DNA of 64,000 bases from an uncultured Ruminococcus sp. (GCA_902787825.1 CADAHS010000004.1:107953-171952); one strand, 5' to 3'; positions 27,784-36,258 are shown, counted from the first letter of the stretch. Translations and numbers: made by a program. The notes: generated by a model from the letters alone, not told the origin.

Positions 27784-28425
27784 TTAAAAGAATAGTTTTC
27801 TGCAAACAGGAATGTTTTTGTAAACAAGCTTTTCAAACGTGTCAGCATCTGATGGTTTTCCGACAACAGCTCCATAGTGTACAGGAACAGCGATCCTTGG
27901 TCTTATAGAGTTTACAAATGAAGCAGCTTCTCTTGCGTCCATTGTATATGTTCCGCCAATAGGTACACAGACAATATCACATTTCACAGCTCTTGCTTCA
28001 GTCGTGTCATCGGTGTCACCGCACACATATAATTTGCTGCCTTCGACTTCTGTAACATACCCTAACCATCCGTTGCTTCTGGGGTGAAATGGTTTGTTAA
28101 TATTATATGCTGCAACTGCCTGTATAGGCAAGCCTGCTATAAGTGCTGTTTGTCCGCCGACCATGGGATAAACACGTTCCATAGGGACATCACACTTTTT
28201 GCATATAGTGTGTTTCATGCTTTGAGGGACAACAAATATCGTCTTTTCATTAGACGCTTTCAGAATATCTTTTGGAGAAAAGTGGTCGTAGTGCTCATGT
28301 GTAATAAACACAATGTCAGCATTTTGTGGTTCGTCAGGAAGATTGAAAGGGTCAAAATACAGTTTATTCTGTGCATCTACCCTGATACTGCTCTGCTCAT
28401 TAACAATGACCTTGGCTATATTCAT
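27784..28425 (-). CDS. MBL-fold metal-dependent hydrolase
   Basis: A 213-residue compact metallo-beta-lactamase-fold enzyme with the metal motif HEHYDH at residues 43-48, a GDTDD segment near residue 138 and a C-terminal VHYG. It resembles the UlaG-like/YtnP small hydrolases; the substrate is unknown. It is the last gene of the GlpA-like/GlpB-like/DUF1667 run, 30 bases after DUF1667, with a strong GGGGAGGA ribosome site. Confidence 0.85.
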   Translation of the reverse strand: MNIAKVIVNEQSSIRVDAQNKLYFDPFNLPDEPQNADIVFITHEHYDHFSPKDILKASNEKTIFVVPQSMKHTICKKCDVPMERVYPMVGGQTALIAGLPIQAVAAYNINKPFHPRSNGWLGYVTEVEGSKLYVCGDTDDTTEARAVKCDIVCVPIGGTYTMDAREAASFVNSIRPRIAVPVHYGAVVGKPSDADTFEKLVYKNIPVCRKLFF

Positions 28426-28455
28426 ATTATCCTCCCCCTCTTGTTTTCAGACTTT

Positions 28456-28806
28456 TCATTTTACAGATCTTGTCGCAACTATATCAACACCTGTATCTGC
28501 AACATTTTTAATTACAATCTCCCCCATTTTTATTGGAAGATGGACGCTTGTTTCTTTGATCTGACTAACTGTTTCAAAAATTTTTCCTTTGGCAACCGGA
28601 TCCTTGGTTTTAACCGGTACAGGGATACCCGAATCTGACATAATTGTTGTTGTTACCGTTCTTACCGGAGCAATAATCTCACTTTTTGCGTAATTTTCAC
28701 CTCTTATACAGTTATTTCCCGATACAGATATGACTTCGTCGTTTTCTACCTCAGCTTTTAGTGAACAGCCCATAGGACAACAGATACAAGTAAGTTCCTT
28801 TATCAT
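28456..28806 (-). CDS. DUF1667 protein
   Basis: A 116-residue protein with an N-terminal cysteine set CICCPMGCSL plus a later C (NNCIRGE), a likely iron-sulfur or metal site. DUF1667 proteins are regularly encoded with GlpA/GlpB-like flavoproteins, as here (four-base ATGA overlap with the preceding gene), and probably carry electrons or form a third subunit of that oxidoreductase. The C-terminal half lacks recognisable motifs. Confidence 0.88.
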   Translation of the reverse strand: MIKELTCICCPMGCSLKAEVENDEVISVSGNNCIRGENYAKSEIIAPVRTVTTTIMSDSGIPVPVKTKDPVAKGKIFETVSQIKETSVHLPIKMGEIVIKNVADTGVDIVATRSVK

Positions 28807-30077
28807 TTCTGCACCTCCTCAACGAATACTTCTATTGTATCGTCAATATCAGAAAGCTTATTCTTTTGGATTATCAGATCTACCATTTCGCTGGGAACAA
28901 GTATCTGAGATCTTTTTCTCATCAGCTCTGTATCACCGCTTTTGAGTATAATAGAAACATTTTTATACACACCTGTTACTCTGAAACGTATATGAGTTAG
29001 TTCAGGTGCATTGTCAATATTGATCCTACATGGTACTGTATATCTGACACCGTTGCCTGCTTTCACTTCTATGGTTTTTCCACTTTCAGATCCGCCATTA
29101 AGAATAAACCTTGCAGCATTCTCGCCAGCTCTTTGTGATTCTTCAGATACAAAGTCAACAAGATCATGAACATGAAGTACATTTCCGCAGGCAAACACAC
29201 CGTTAACATTAGTTTGCAGACTCTCGTTAACATAAGCTCCATTGGTTCTTGGGTCGATCATTACTCCAGCGCCAACGGTAAGTTCATTTTCCGGAATAAG
29301 TCCACAGGAAAGCAGCAGTGTATCACATGGATAATATACTTCGGTTCCGGGGATCGGCTGGCATTTTTCATCGACCTTTGCTATATAGACACCTTCAAGC
29401 TTTTCTTTGCCTTTGATATCAACCACAGTATGACTAAGCAAAAGCGGGATCCCATAGTCATCAAGACACTGAACGATATTGCGTTTCAAACCGCTTGAAT
29501 AAGGCATAAGCTCTGCAACAGCAGAGACCTTTGCTCCCTCAAGCGTCATTCGCCTTGCCATTATCAGTCCAATATCTCCGGAACCTAAGATCACAACCTG
29601 TTTACCTATCTTCACGCCCTGTAGATTGACAAGTTTCTGCGCTGTACCTGCTGTATAAACGCCCTGTGGTCTGAAACCGGGGATATTTAATGCACCTCTT
29701 GGTCTTTCACGGCAGCCCATAGCAAGTATAACAGCTTTAGCGTACAAAGTCTGTACACCTCGCTTTGAGCTGATTACTGTCACCGCTTTCATTGCGTCAG
29801 TGGTCGTTTCAAGTGAAAGCACCATAGTTTCAAGTTCAAAAGGTATATTCTGCTGAATTACCATATCTGCGTATCTTTCGGCATATTCAGGACCGGTAAG
29901 CTCCTCTTTAAAAGTATGCAGACCAAATCCGTTGTGTATACACTGGTTAAGGATACCGCCGAAAACATTGTCACGCTCAATGATCAGCAGATCATCAATA
30001 CCTGCCTTCTTTGCGGCAAGTGCAGCAGCCATTCCCGCAGGACCACCGCCGATCACAATAAGATCGTATTTATTCAT
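28803..30077 (-). CDS. NAD(P)/FAD-dependent oxidoreductase, GlpB-like partner
   Basis: A 424-residue flavoprotein with an N-terminal FAD motif GGGPAGMAAALAA, a central second Rossmann motif GSGDIGLIMARR near residue 170, and a C-terminal FAD-contacting FACGNVLHVHDLVD. This is the disulfide-reductase-like subunit that accompanies GlpA-like dehydrogenases. Start ATG at 30075-30077 with GGAGGCAGG; it overlaps the preceding gene by eight bases. Likely role: passing electrons from a hydroxy-acid or glycerol-3-phosphate-type substrate; substrate not provable. Confidence 0.87.
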   Translation of the reverse strand: MNKYDLIVIGGGPAGMAAALAAKKAGIDDLLIIERDNVFGGILNQCIHNGFGLHTFKEELTGPEYAERYADMVIQQNIPFELETMVLSLETTTDAMKAVTVISSKRGVQTLYAKAVILAMGCRERPRGALNIPGFRPQGVYTAGTAQKLVNLQGVKIGKQVVILGSGDIGLIMARRMTLEGAKVSAVAELMPYSSGLKRNIVQCLDDYGIPLLLSHTVVDIKGKEKLEGVYIAKVDEKCQPIPGTEVYYPCDTLLLSCGLIPENELTVGAGVMIDPRTNGAYVNESLQTNVNGVFACGNVLHVHDLVDFVSEESQRAGENAARFILNGGSESGKTIEVKAGNGVRYTVPCRINIDNAPELTHIRFRVTGVYKNVSIILKSGDTELMRKRSQILVPSEMVDLIIQKNKLSDIDDTIEVFVEEVQK

Positions 30078-31494
30078 CGTCCTGCCTCCTGTCTGTATCA
30101 AATGCACCTGTTTTCTTTACATCAGCTAAACTGATCCCAAGCTTTGATGCTATCAAAGCCATTGTAGTCGGTAAACAGAATCCAGCCTGACATCTGCCCA
30201 TACCAGCTCTGGTACGTCTTTTAACTCCATCGAGAGTAGTTGCTCCCAGCGGTCTGTTTATCGCATCAAGGATCTCGCCTTCGGTGACATATTCACATCT
30301 GCAAACTATTCTTCCGTATGAAGGATCTTTGCTGATTAGTTCATTCTGCTGATCATTTGAAAGATCAAAGAAATGAACTAACCCTTTCCTTGTATCAATA
30401 AAGTTATCTTTTTGCACAAGTTCGATAATACCGGAAATGATCTTGCACACATATTCACCTATTGCAGGGGCAGAACTAAGCCCCGGAGACTCGATGCCTG
30501 CAACATCAATAAAGCCTTTGATATCACTTTGTTCGATAATAAAGTCTCCTGTATCTCCAACTGCACGAAGTCCCGAAAACCCTGTAATGACCTTGTTGAA
30601 CGGAATGTTCTTTACTGAAAGCGAACCTTTGGCTTTGACCTCGTCAAGACCGTGCTTGGTGGTTGATACATCCTGTTTATCATCAAGATCTTCTGCCGTC
30701 GGTCCAGCAAGGAGATTTCCGTGTACAGTCGGTGTAACAAGAATACCCTTGCCCATTTTAGTCGGAAGCTGGAATATCGTCCTGCTAATAAGCCCGCCTG
30801 CTGCTTTATCCATAAGCATATACTCGCCTCGTCTTGGGACTATCTTCATAGGCTGTGAGCTTATCATTGAATGTACCTCATCAGCAAAGACGCCTGCTGC
30901 ATTTACAACTATTTTGCATTGGATATTGCCTTTATCGGTCTTAACATTAAAAGTATCTCCATTCTTGCTGATGCCGGTTACTTTGGTGGACAGCCTGAAC
31001 TCAGCGCCATTTGCAAATGCATTTTCAGCAAAAGCGAGTGTCATTTCAAATGGACAGACTATTGCTGAGGTTTGTGCCCAAAGAGCTGCCTTAACGTTAT
31101 CTGAAAGTGAGGGCTCAAGTTTTCTGGCTTCTTCACCTGAGATTACACTGACCCCATCAACGCCATTGATAACTGCTCTTTGCTTGAGTTCTTCGAGCTT
31201 TCCAACATCAGCCTCATCAAAGCAAAGCACCATAGCGCCGTTTTGCTTATAAGCAAAATCAAGCTTACTTGAAAGCTCTTTTATCATTTTACTTCCACGG
31301 ACATTTAATTCCGCCTTCAGTGTGCCTGGTTTAGCATCAAATCCGGCGTGGACGATCGCACTATTAGCTTTTGAAGTCCCTTCGCAAACGTCGCTTTCCT
31401 TTTCGACTACACAAACAGAAAGCTTATATTTAGAAAGCTCTCTTGCCACTGCACAGCCGACTGCACCTGCTCCAATAACGAGAATATCGTACAC
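30070..31494 (-). CDS. FAD-dependent dehydrogenase with BFD-like 2Fe-2S domain, GlpA-like
   Basis: A 474-residue protein: D-amino-acid-oxidase-fold FAD domain (GAGAVGCAVARELS, residues 7-20; TSKANSAIVHAGFD), then a C-terminal BFD-like 2Fe-2S-binding domain with cysteines in CRCE and MGRCQAGFC. This is the architecture of anaerobic glycerol-3-phosphate dehydrogenase subunit A and related 2-hydroxyglutarate-type oxidases. Neither glpK nor a glycerol transporter is nearby, so the substrate is uncertain. The start is GTG (31492-31494) five bases after GAGGTG. First gene of a four-gene operon. Confidence 0.87.
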   Translation of the reverse strand: MYDILVIGAGAVGCAVARELSKYKLSVCVVEKESDVCEGTSKANSAIVHAGFDAKPGTLKAELNVRGSKMIKELSSKLDFAYKQNGAMVLCFDEADVGKLEELKQRAVINGVDGVSVISGEEARKLEPSLSDNVKAALWAQTSAIVCPFEMTLAFAENAFANGAEFRLSTKVTGISKNGDTFNVKTDKGNIQCKIVVNAAGVFADEVHSMISSQPMKIVPRRGEYMLMDKAAGGLISRTIFQLPTKMGKGILVTPTVHGNLLAGPTAEDLDDKQDVSTTKHGLDEVKAKGSLSVKNIPFNKVITGFSGLRAVGDTGDFIIEQSDIKGFIDVAGIESPGLSSAPAIGEYVCKIISGIIELVQKDNFIDTRKGLVHFFDLSNDQQNELISKDPSYGRIVCRCEYVTEGEILDAINRPLGATTLDGVKRRTRAGMGRCQAGFCLPTTMALIASKLGISLADVKKTGAFDTDRRQDDE

Positions 31495-31545
31495 ATCATC
31501 ACCTCATTTGGTATAATATCTAAAAATGTGACATCTATTTGATTA

Positions 31546-31574
31546 ATTATATCACATTTAACTGAAAAAATCAA
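31546..31574 (-). promoter_or_regulatory. Promoter of the GlpA-like operon
   Basis: TTGATT (31569-31574), 17-base spacer, TATAAT (31546-31551). An eight-base inverted repeat (AAATGTGA at 31524-31531, TCACATTT at 31552-31559) brackets the -10 box and start region, a candidate operator. Confidence 0.75.
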
Positions 31575-31580
31575 TAGAAA

Positions 31581-31603
31581 AAGGACTGTTTAAAACAGTC
31601 CTT
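31581..31603 (-). terminator. Terminator after the small membrane protein gene
   Basis: Perfect arms AAGGACTGTTT and complement, followed on the minus strand by TTTTTC; it lies 24 bases after the stop of the 63-residue gene. Confidence 0.9.
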
Positions 31604-31626
31604 GAAAACTTGATTTCATCATAATA

Positions 31627-31818
31627 TCAGCTGCTCTGGTTTTGAGCGTAATCATCCTGGTGAACGACGATATTATTGTCATATTTATCGTTCAGCACAT
31701 CTTCAAGAGTAGTATTATTCATATATGCTACAAATGATACTATAAGTATAAACAGGCTGACTATTATAACGATACCTAATCTGTATCTGTTCTTTTTTTT
31801 CTTTGTTTTTGTGGTCAT
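31627..31818 (-). CDS. Small single-pass membrane protein, unknown
   Basis: A 63-residue product: very basic N-terminus (MTTKTKKKKNRYR), one hydrophobic helix at about residues 14-33 (LGIVIIVSLFILIVSFVAYM), and an acidic exported tail. The positive-inside rule puts the tail outside. The ATG at 31816-31818 follows GGAGG, and the gene has its own promoter and terminator, so it is a genuine monocistronic small gene. Function unknown. Confidence 0.75.
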   Translation of the reverse strand: MTTKTKKKKNRYRLGIVIIVSLFILIVSFVAYMNNTTLEDVLNDKYDNNIVVHQDDYAQNQSS

Positions 31819-31850
31819 CTGACTTCCTCCATTCAATATTACACTATAAT

Positions 31851-31879
31851 ATTATACACCATATACTGACGAATTTCAA
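31851..31879 (-). promoter_or_regulatory. Promoter of the small membrane protein gene
   Basis: TTGAAA (31874-31879), 17-base spacer, TATAAT (31851-31856). Confidence 0.8.
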
Positions 31880-31910
31880 GTGGTGTTAAGTCTTATTTTT
31901 GGAAAACAAA

Positions 31911-31932
31911 AAGGCAGCCTTTTGGCTACCTT
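31911..31932 (-). terminator. Terminator of the short unit downstream of pyrE
   Basis: Arms AAGGTAGCC/GGCTGCCTT with a four-base loop, followed by TTTG on the minus strand. It is 180 bases from the pyrE stop and serves both pyrE read-through and the short unit described next. Confidence 0.85.
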
Positions 31933-32017
31933 TTGCTTGTGTAAAAATTTTGGAGAGGATGAAACGAGCTAAGAGTATTAGTCTTAGTGTTCATTCTTTT
32001 TCCTTTCTTGTCCTACA
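31911..32017 (-). ncRNA. Candidate small RNA or micro-protein gene
   Basis: A promoter at 32024-32052 and a terminator at 31911-31932 enclose about 105 bases with no ordinary gene. The RNA could be a small regulatory RNA. It also contains a 22-residue reading frame, [20 protein letters not shown] plus KR (31926-31994), with an AAAGGA site six bases before its ATG and a stop inside the terminator stem. Either reading is possible; neither is proven. Confidence 0.5.
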
Positions 32018-32023
32018 TTTATC

Positions 32024-32052
32024 ATTATACACATATGTTCCGTAAAGTTCAA
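32024..32052 (-). promoter_or_regulatory. Promoter of the short unit downstream of pyrE
   Basis: TTGAAC (32047-32052), 17-base spacer, TATAAT (32024-32029), in the 3' untranslated region of pyrE. Confidence 0.7.
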
Positions 32053-32112
32053 CAACAGACAAGTTACATATTCCTACAAAAGAATTACAAATGTTTTCAT
32101 TCTGTAACTAAA

Positions 32113-32775
32113 TCAATCATTATTTACACCGTAGGTATTTCTATACTCAAGCATCTTATCAAGATACTGCTTTCCATCAACGATCCCATCTCTGATCGCC
32201 TGAATGATATCGTTGATATTAACTATTGAATATACCTTTACGCCAAAGTCCTTATAAGCCTGCTCGACTGCTGAAAGTTCAGAATCAAGCGCTTTTTCCA
32301 TTCTGTCAACTGTGATGACCATGCCTGTAACATTAACATTTGCTGACTCTGTAAGCTTGGGCATTACTTCTCTGAGAGCCTTGCCTGAAGTCATTACGTC
32401 CTCGATGATAACGACCTTCTCGTTGTCTTCAAGCTTTTTGCCGACAAACATACCACCTTCGCCATGATCTTTGACTTCCTTTCTGTCAAAGCAATAGCTT
32501 ACCTTGATACCAAATTTGTTGTACAGCGCAACAGCGGCGGAAACTGCAAGCGGTATGCCTTTGTAGGCAGGTCCGAACAGAGTCTGGACATCTATATTGT
32601 TCTGTTTTATACACTCTGCATAAAATTCGCCAAGCTTTGCAAGCTGTTCACCGGTCTTATAGTTTCCGGTATTTACGAAATAAGGTGCTTTTCTTCCGCT
32701 TTTAAGAGTAAAATCTCCAAAAGTGAGGACACCGCAGTCAACCATAAATTTGATAAAGCTTTCCTTGTAAGTCAT
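32113..32775 (-). CDS. pyrE: Orotate phosphoribosyltransferase
   Basis: PyrE joins orotate to PRPP to make OMP in pyrimidine synthesis. The 220-residue protein has FTLKSGRKAPYF near residue 22, the loop FDRKEVKDHGEGG and the PRPP-binding motif VVIIEDVMTSGKAL near residue 125. ATG at 32773-32775 with AAAGGA. It is monocistronic here, with its own promoter; pyrB lies 3.5 kb away in the same direction. Confidence 0.96.
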   Translation of the reverse strand: MTYKESFIKFMVDCGVLTFGDFTLKSGRKAPYFVNTGNYKTGEQLAKLGEFYAECIKQNNIDVQTLFGPAYKGIPLAVSAAVALYNKFGIKVSYCFDRKEVKDHGEGGMFVGKKLEDNEKVVIIEDVMTSGKALREVMPKLTESANVNVTGMVITVDRMEKALDSELSAVEQAYKDFGVKVYSIVNINDIIQAIRDGIVDGKQYLDKMLEYRNTYGVNND

Positions 32776-32812
32776 TTTAATCGTTCCTTTCCGATAAACT
32801 TTTACAATTATG

Positions 32813-32841
32813 ATTGTATCATATTAAAGTGCATATTTCAA
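32813..32841 (-). promoter_or_regulatory. pyrE promoter
   Basis: TTGAAA (32836-32841), 17-base spacer, TACAAT (32813-32818). No pyrimidine-responsive attenuator is seen in the short leader. Confidence 0.8.
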
Positions 32842-32874
32842 GAGCTTTTTATGAATTTGACATTTATAGTATTA

Positions 32875-32903
32875 TTGACAGTGAGTTTTATTGATGTTAT
32901 ACT
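32875..32903 (+). promoter_or_regulatory. Promoter of the HAD phosphatase gene
   Basis: TTGACA (32875-32880), 17-base spacer, TATACT (32898-32903). The predicted start near 32910 leaves a leader of about 10 bases and rules out the much longer upstream reading frame. Confidence 0.85.
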
Positions 32904-32919
32904 TTTGTGGGGTGATGAT

Positions 32920-33738
32920 ATGAAAACGCTTTATGTTTCCGATCTTGACGGTACTTTACTAAGAACTGACCAGAAAACATCTGAGTTTACTAACAAGACT
33001 ATAAATAGTCTTGTAAACAAGGGTATGATGTTTTCTTATGCAACTGCACGCTCGTTTAATACATCTCACAAGGTCACGCAAGGTCTGACGGCGGAATTTC
33101 CCCTTATTATCTACAATGGTACTATGATCAGGGATAATGCCACAGGAAAGCTGCTTCACAAATGTTTTTTTGAAAAAGACTCTGCGGTAAAGCTTGCACA
33201 GGATATGGTTAAAAACGATGTGTACCCGATCATTTATTCATTTGTTGATGGTGAGGAAAAGTTTTCTTATATTGAAGCAATGATAAGTAAAGCTGAACAC
33301 GAGTTTGTATTAACAAGGTCAGGTGATCCACGGGACAGACCGGTAAAAAGCTTTGAAGAGATGACCGAGGGCGAGATCTTTTATTTTACCTGCATTGACG
33401 AACCGCAAAAGCATGAAGAGCTGTATGATAAATACAAGGATAAATTCCATTGTTTTTATCAGAGCGATATTTATTCAGGTGAACAATGGCTTGAGATCAT
33501 ACCAAAGGATGCTTCAAAGGCGAATGCGGTCAGAAAGCTTGCACAAATTACCGACTGTGACAGAATTGTTGTATTTGGTGACGGTGTGAATGATATAGAT
33601 ATGTTTGAAATCGCTGATGAAGCATATGCGGTGAAAAATGCAGATCAACAGCTGAAAGCTGTTGCTTGCGGGGTTATAGCTTCAAACAACGATGATGCTG
33701 TGGCAAAATTTCTGCTTGAACACTTTGATCGGGAATAA
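32920..33738 (+). CDS. Cof-type HAD-IIB family phosphatase
   Basis: A 272-residue haloacid-dehalogenase phosphatase. Motif I is DLDGT (D8, D10), motif II YNGT region near residue 66, motif III lysine in KDASKANAV and motif IV GDGVNDIDMFE near residue 220, as in the Cof/YidA subfamily with a C2B cap. Substrates are typically small sugar or nucleotide phosphates and cannot be specified. ATG at 32920 with a GGGGTGAT site. It converges on the acetyltransferase gene through a shared terminator. Confidence 0.92.
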   Translation: MKTLYVSDLDGTLLRTDQKTSEFTNKTINSLVNKGMMFSYATARSFNTSHKVTQGLTAEFPLIIYNGTMIRDNATGKLLHKCFFEKDSAVKLAQDMVKNDVYPIIYSFVDGEEKFSYIEAMISKAEHEFVLTRSGDPRDRPVKSFEEMTEGEIFYFTCIDEPQKHEELYDKYKDKFHCFYQSDIYSGEQWLEIIPKDASKANAVRKLAQITDCDRIVVFGDGVNDIDMFEIADEAYAVKNADQQLKAVACGVIASNNDDAVAKFLLEHFDRE

Positions 33739-33740
33739 CA

Positions 33741-33775
33741 AAAGCCTTGCTTTCATTTAAGGTAAGCAAGGCTTT
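33741..33775. terminator. Shared terminator of convergent genes
   Basis: Perfect 12-base arms AAAGCCTTGCTT and complement with an 11-base loop. T-rich on both sides (TTTATCATTATT plus strand; TTTTGTTATT minus strand), so it can serve both directions. Confidence 0.88.
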
Positions 33776-33779
33776 ATCA

Positions 33780-34322
33780 TTATTTATTTTTGAGCCATTC
33801 CTGCTTAGTGAGGAGGCTTACATGACCAGTACGTTTTTCGTTCATCTGTAAAACATCTACATCGTGGCTTGTGAACTGATATACAAAGCCGCATTTGTGC
33901 TGGACACGCTTTGACTTTTCGTTGCCGTCGTAATATCCGCACCAGACAGCAGTCATATCCAGATCTTCAAAAGCGTAACGAAGCACTTCACGCACGGCTT
34001 CGGGGATAATTCCCTGCCCCCAGAAAGGTTTTCCCAGCCAATAGCCAAGTTCACACTCGTTGTCTCGTTCAGTCAGATCGGTATCATCTCCAAGCTTCAG
34101 ACCTATACAACCGATAGCTTTATTATCTGATCTGAAACAAACCGCAAATGTATGAGGCTTGCTCAGGACGCTTTTAATTATCTGCCGGCTGTCTTCAACG
34201 CTTTTATGCGGCTGCCATCCTGTGATAGGACCGATATCCGGGTCTTTTGCATATTCATACAGGCTTTCGCTGTCACTTTCTATCCACGGGCGCAGAAGAA
34301 GTCTTTGAGTTTCAAGCTGCAT
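33780..34322 (-). CDS. GNAT N-acetyltransferase, RimJ/RimL type
   Basis: A 180-residue acetyltransferase starting QLETQRLLLRPWIESD, the usual opening of the RimJ/RimL group. ELGYWLGKPFWGQGIIPEAV near residue 90 is the acetyl-CoA-binding pyrophosphate loop. Targets in this group range from ribosomal protein N-termini to small amines; none can be assigned. ATG at 34320-34322 with AAGGAG. It follows the symporter gene by two bases and is likely co-transcribed with it. Confidence 0.88.
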   Translation of the reverse strand: MQLETQRLLLRPWIESDSESLYEYAKDPDIGPITGWQPHKSVEDSRQIIKSVLSKPHTFAVCFRSDNKAIGCIGLKLGDDTDLTERDNECELGYWLGKPFWGQGIIPEAVREVLRYAFEDLDMTAVWCGYYDGNEKSKRVQHKCGFVYQFTSHDVDVLQMNEKRTGHVSLLTKQEWLKNK

Positions 34323-34324
34323 AA

Positions 34325-35794
34325 TTATGTTCTCCTTGCTCTTAACTTTTTTAAGATCTGTGCTCTTTTCAGTTTTAAAATATATGCATCTGTATCATTA
34401 GCGACGACTTTATTCAGTGAAAGCAATGCGATAAGGTTCGGAATTGCCATCAGACCGTTGAAAATATCAGCGATAGTCCAGACTGCCGAGACTGTCATAT
34501 AGGGACCGAAGGCTATTGCAACGATATAGAGGTATCTGTACAGTGAAACCGCTTTTTTCTTGCCGCCAAACAGATATTCCATACAGCGTTCGCCGTAATA
34601 ATTCCAGCCGAGAATAGTTGTGAATGCAAAGAAAACAAGACACAGCATCATTACGAATGCAGGAATACTTGAAGGTAAAAATGAAAAACCGTTTTTAAAT
34701 GCGTGGGTCGTAACCTCAACGCCTTCATAAGGCGCATTTGTTACAGGGTTGATGGCTTCATAGCTTCCCATCATTATTATTGCCAAGCCTGTCATTGTGC
34801 AGATTATGATCGTATCAATAAACGTGCCCATCATTGAAACAAGCCCCTGCCGTACAGGTTCCTTGGTTTTTGCAGCTGCTGCGGCGATCGGAGCAGATCC
34901 GAGTCCCGCTTCATTGGAAAAAATACCTCTTGCAACTCCTTTTTGCATTGCAACAAACATCATAGGGATAGTGCCGCCTGCGACAGCTTTCATATTAAAG
35001 GCGCTTGAGAATATTGCAGATATAGCATTCGGAAGTTTCTGCGCATTGATAACGATAAGGCTAACAGCAGCAAATGCATAAAGGATAGCCATAAACGGTA
35101 CGATGATCTGTGCAACGCCTGAAATACGCTTGATCCCGCCGATTATTACAAGTGCAGCACAGATCGTGATGATCGCACCTGATATTACTACGGCAAGAGT
35201 GTACTCTTTTCCGAAAATAGTGATTGTTGTTCCTCTTTGTGGGTCGAAGTAGTTCTGAACAGCAGAGGTAATGCCATTTATTTGCGAAAAAGTTCCAATG
35301 CCGAAAAGCCCAACGCAAGCTCCGAAAAATGCAAATAGTTTTGCGAGCCATTTCCACCTTTTGCCCATACCGTACTCTATGTAATAAAACGGTCCGCCGA
35401 GAGAGTGTCCATCTTTATCAATTTTACGATATTTTACTGCAAGAAAGCACTCGGCATATTTGGTTGACATACCAAAAAAGGCTGCCACCCACATCCAAAA
35501 CAATGCTCCGGGTCCGCCGGCAAGAACTCCGACAGCAGTTGCTACACCGACGATATTTCCTGTTCCTATTGTAGCAGACAGTGCAGTACAGAGTGCTGCA
35601 AAGCTGGAGATCTCTCCGCCGTTTCCTCCCTTTTCTTTTTTAAACATAAAGTAAAAGCCTCTATGCAGATGAAATATCTGAAGAAACTTTACCCTGAAAG
35701 AAAGAAAAACTCCGACGCTTATCAGGGCGATTATCAGAGGCAGTCCCCATACATAATCATCAATTACTTTTAAAACTTCATTGATTTTTTCCAT
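34325..35794 (-). CDS. Alanine/glycine:cation symporter family protein
   Basis: A 489-residue multi-pass membrane protein of the AGCS family, importing alanine or glycine with sodium. Signatures include GIGTFSQ-type residues, ALSATIGTGNIVGVATA near residue 85, the conserved GPGALFWMWVAAFFGMSTKYAE, and GIFSNEAGLGSAPIAAAAAKT near residue 290. About 10-11 hydrophobic helices. Start ATG at 35792-35794 with AAAGGA; the C-terminus ends in a basic tail. The substrate assignment rests on family membership only. Confidence 0.93.
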   Translation of the reverse strand: MEKINEVLKVIDDYVWGLPLIIALISVGVFLSFRVKFLQIFHLHRGFYFMFKKEKGGNGGEISSFAALCTALSATIGTGNIVGVATAVGVLAGGPGALFWMWVAAFFGMSTKYAECFLAVKYRKIDKDGHSLGGPFYYIEYGMGKRWKWLAKLFAFFGACVGLFGIGTFSQINGITSAVQNYFDPQRGTTITIFGKEYTLAVVISGAIITICAALVIIGGIKRISGVAQIIVPFMAILYAFAAVSLIVINAQKLPNAISAIFSSAFNMKAVAGGTIPMMFVAMQKGVARGIFSNEAGLGSAPIAAAAAKTKEPVRQGLVSMMGTFIDTIIICTMTGLAIIMMGSYEAINPVTNAPYEGVEVTTHAFKNGFSFLPSSIPAFVMMLCLVFFAFTTILGWNYYGERCMEYLFGGKKKAVSLYRYLYIVAIAFGPYMTVSAVWTIADIFNGLMAIPNLIALLSLNKVVANDTDAYILKLKRAQILKKLRARRT

Positions 35795-35845
35795 ACAATG
35801 TCCTTTCAAAGTGAGTTCAATTTATAAATAATATAGTATCAGCTA

Positions 35846-35874
35846 TTGAAAAATCTTAAATAATATAGTATAAT
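35846..35874 (+). promoter_or_regulatory. Promoter of the 107-residue protein gene
   Basis: TTGAAA (35846-35851), 17-base spacer, TATAAT (35869-35874). The divergent symporter gene shows no equally clear promoter. Confidence 0.8.
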
Positions 35875-35892
35875 TCTTATGAGGTGAAATAA

Positions 35893-36216
35893 ATGCTTAA
35901 AGGATATTTTGATCTGCCCACTATCGCTTTTTTTACTCAGAAGAACATCTGGACGGGCAGTCTTTACACAGATTTCAGTTACAGGATCACTCCGGTCAAC
36001 CAAAAAGGAGACGAGAACACCCCTGCATTAAAGGAGCTTCACACTCAGGTCTGGTATGGTACTCAGTGCTATACTCTGGTAAATGAGTTTGTTTGTGAAT
36101 TTCATGAGGAGCTTACTGAACAGGGTCTTGAAAGGACTCGTGAGCAGCTTACTGAAGCTTTTGAAGATTTCAAAAAAATAAGGAAAAACGTTAATTCTGA
36201 TTTTAAACTTCACTGA
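35893..36216 (+). CDS. Uncharacterised 107-residue protein
   Basis: Soluble, no signal or membrane segment. It is rich in aromatic and acidic residues in the first half (YFDLPTIAFFTQKNIWTGSLYTDFSYR), with a probable helical C-terminal half (LTEQGLERTREQLTEAFEDFKKIRKNV). No family recognised. It has its own promoter, a GAGGTG ribosome site eight bases before ATG and a strong terminator, so it is a real monocistronic gene. Confidence 0.72.
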   Translation: MLKGYFDLPTIAFFTQKNIWTGSLYTDFSYRITPVNQKGDENTPALKELHTQVWYGTQCYTLVNEFVCEFHEELTEQGLERTREQLTEAFEDFKKIRKNVNSDFKLH

Positions 36217-36224
36217 AAACAGTC

Positions 36225-36258
36225 CTGCACCTTGCTAATAGCTCGGTGCAGTTTTTTT
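36225..36258 (+). terminator. Terminator after the 107-residue protein gene
   Basis: CTGCACC and GGTGCAG arms followed by TTTTTTT. It abuts the stop codon of convergent pyrB. Confidence 0.92.

Noticed and set aside
30437-31252. 271-residue plus-strand frame inside the GlpA-like gene
   Set aside because: Antisense to a gene with clear flavoprotein motifs; composition typical of a shadow frame.
31957-32043. Plus-strand 28-codon frame after GGAGAGG downstream of pyrE
   Set aside because: The GGAGAGG abuts the ATG with no spacing, and a promoter is seen only on the opposite strand.
32464-32919. Long plus-strand extension of the HAD gene over pyrE
   Set aside because: It runs antisense to pyrE and begins far upstream of the strong promoter at 32875-32903; the DLDGT motif fixes the start at 32920.
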